A DNA stretch of 37,664 bases, from contig NZ_LKEG01000012.1 in the NCBI RefSeq assembly GCF_001645105.1, positions 1-37,664 of the forward strand. Direction: 5' to 3'. The position numbers and the translations under genes are program-made. Positions 37,591-37,664 of this stretch are shown here, piece after piece; position 1 is the first letter of the stretch, and every line of letters begins with the position of its first letter. This DNA is from Pseudomonas marginalis. GTDB lineage: Bacteria > Pseudomonadota > Gammaproteobacteria > Pseudomonadales > Pseudomonadaceae. A model generated the notes under the pieces. The model saw only the letters and a list, made by a program, of their open reading frames with translations. It did not search any database and was not told where the DNA came from.

Positions 37591-37664
37591 TTGACGGCAG
37601 ATTCTGGAAGTCTATAATTCGCCCCACTTCCGGCGCAGTCGAAACGGAAAACTCCTTGGTAAAC
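37591..37664 (+). promoter_or_regulatory. Probable ribosomal RNA operon promoter and start of leader
   Basis: TTGACG (37591-37596) and a perfect TATAAT (37613-37618), 16 bases apart, are followed by a GC-rich TCGCCCC discriminator, as in stringently controlled rRNA promoters. The sequence after it (ACTTCCGGCGCAG, then AAACTCCTTGGTAAAC) resembles the pre-16S leader of Pseudomonas rRNA operons as I recall them. In P. aeruginosa, as I recall, a 16S gene lies next to msrPQ. The rRNA itself lies beyond the window. Confidence 0.75.

Overview
The window is a stretch of core chromosome from a fluorescent pseudomonad, most likely the Pseudomonas fluorescens group. The call rests on high-GC codon use, a P. 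fluorescens-type REP/REPIN at the left edge, the cbrX-cbrA-cbrB-crcZ carbon-control locus, a PrrF iron-responsive sRNA beside a heme ABC transporter, and a gene order that, as I remember it, closely follows P. aeruginosa PA4690.5-PA4733. I see no prophage, insertion sequence, tRNA, CRISPR array or transferred island.

Left half (1-19.6 kb, all minus strand). Reading in the direction of transcription from the right: dksA and gluQRS (stringent response and tRNA modification). Next come cbrX, cbrA and cbrB, then the Crc-titrating sRNA crcZ behind a sigma-54 promoter and a CbrB-type inverted repeat. These are followed by pcnB, folK, panB and panC (RNA polyadenylation, folate, pantothenate), pgi, acs, an MpaB-type putative oxygenase, a class I rRNA-type methyltransferase, and a large AsmA-like DUF748 envelope protein. 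The acs ribosome-binding site overlaps an A-rich AAN repeat of the kind bound by Hfq/Crc, so the locus encodes both a regulator (CrcZ) and a plausible target.

Middle (19.6-27.6 kb). Plus strand: a class I aminotransferase overlapping sfsA, then a three-gene heme importer (phuTUV/hmuTUV) with translationally coupled start codons and a Fur-like promoter. Minus strand: a small Rieske protein, a single PrrF sRNA with a strong Fur box, convergent with the heme operon, a TfoX C-terminal-domain protein, a pentapeptide-repeat protein, and a kinase-like/AAA ATPase fusion.

Right part (27.7-37.7 kb, plus strand). mrcB (PBP1b), an LpoP-like TPR lipoprotein and a YqcC protein form one operon. A 433-base gap follows, probably the ilv leader, then ilvI-ilvH-ilvC with a clear terminator, pssA, and the periplasmic methionine-sulfoxide repair pair msrP-msrQ. 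The msrP Shine-Dalgarno lies inside a 9-bp perfect inverted repeat. The window ends inside what looks like a ribosomal RNA operon promoter and leader; the 16S gene itself is outside.

I found no wholly new gene system. The points most worth a second look are regulatory: the solitary PrrF gene facing an operon with no visible plus-strand terminator, the msrP start-site hairpin, the ilvI leader with a possible small upstream ORF, four TGTTAC repeats upstream of panB, an orphan plus-strand terminator between pgi and panC, and an apparently near-leaderless mrcB mRNA.
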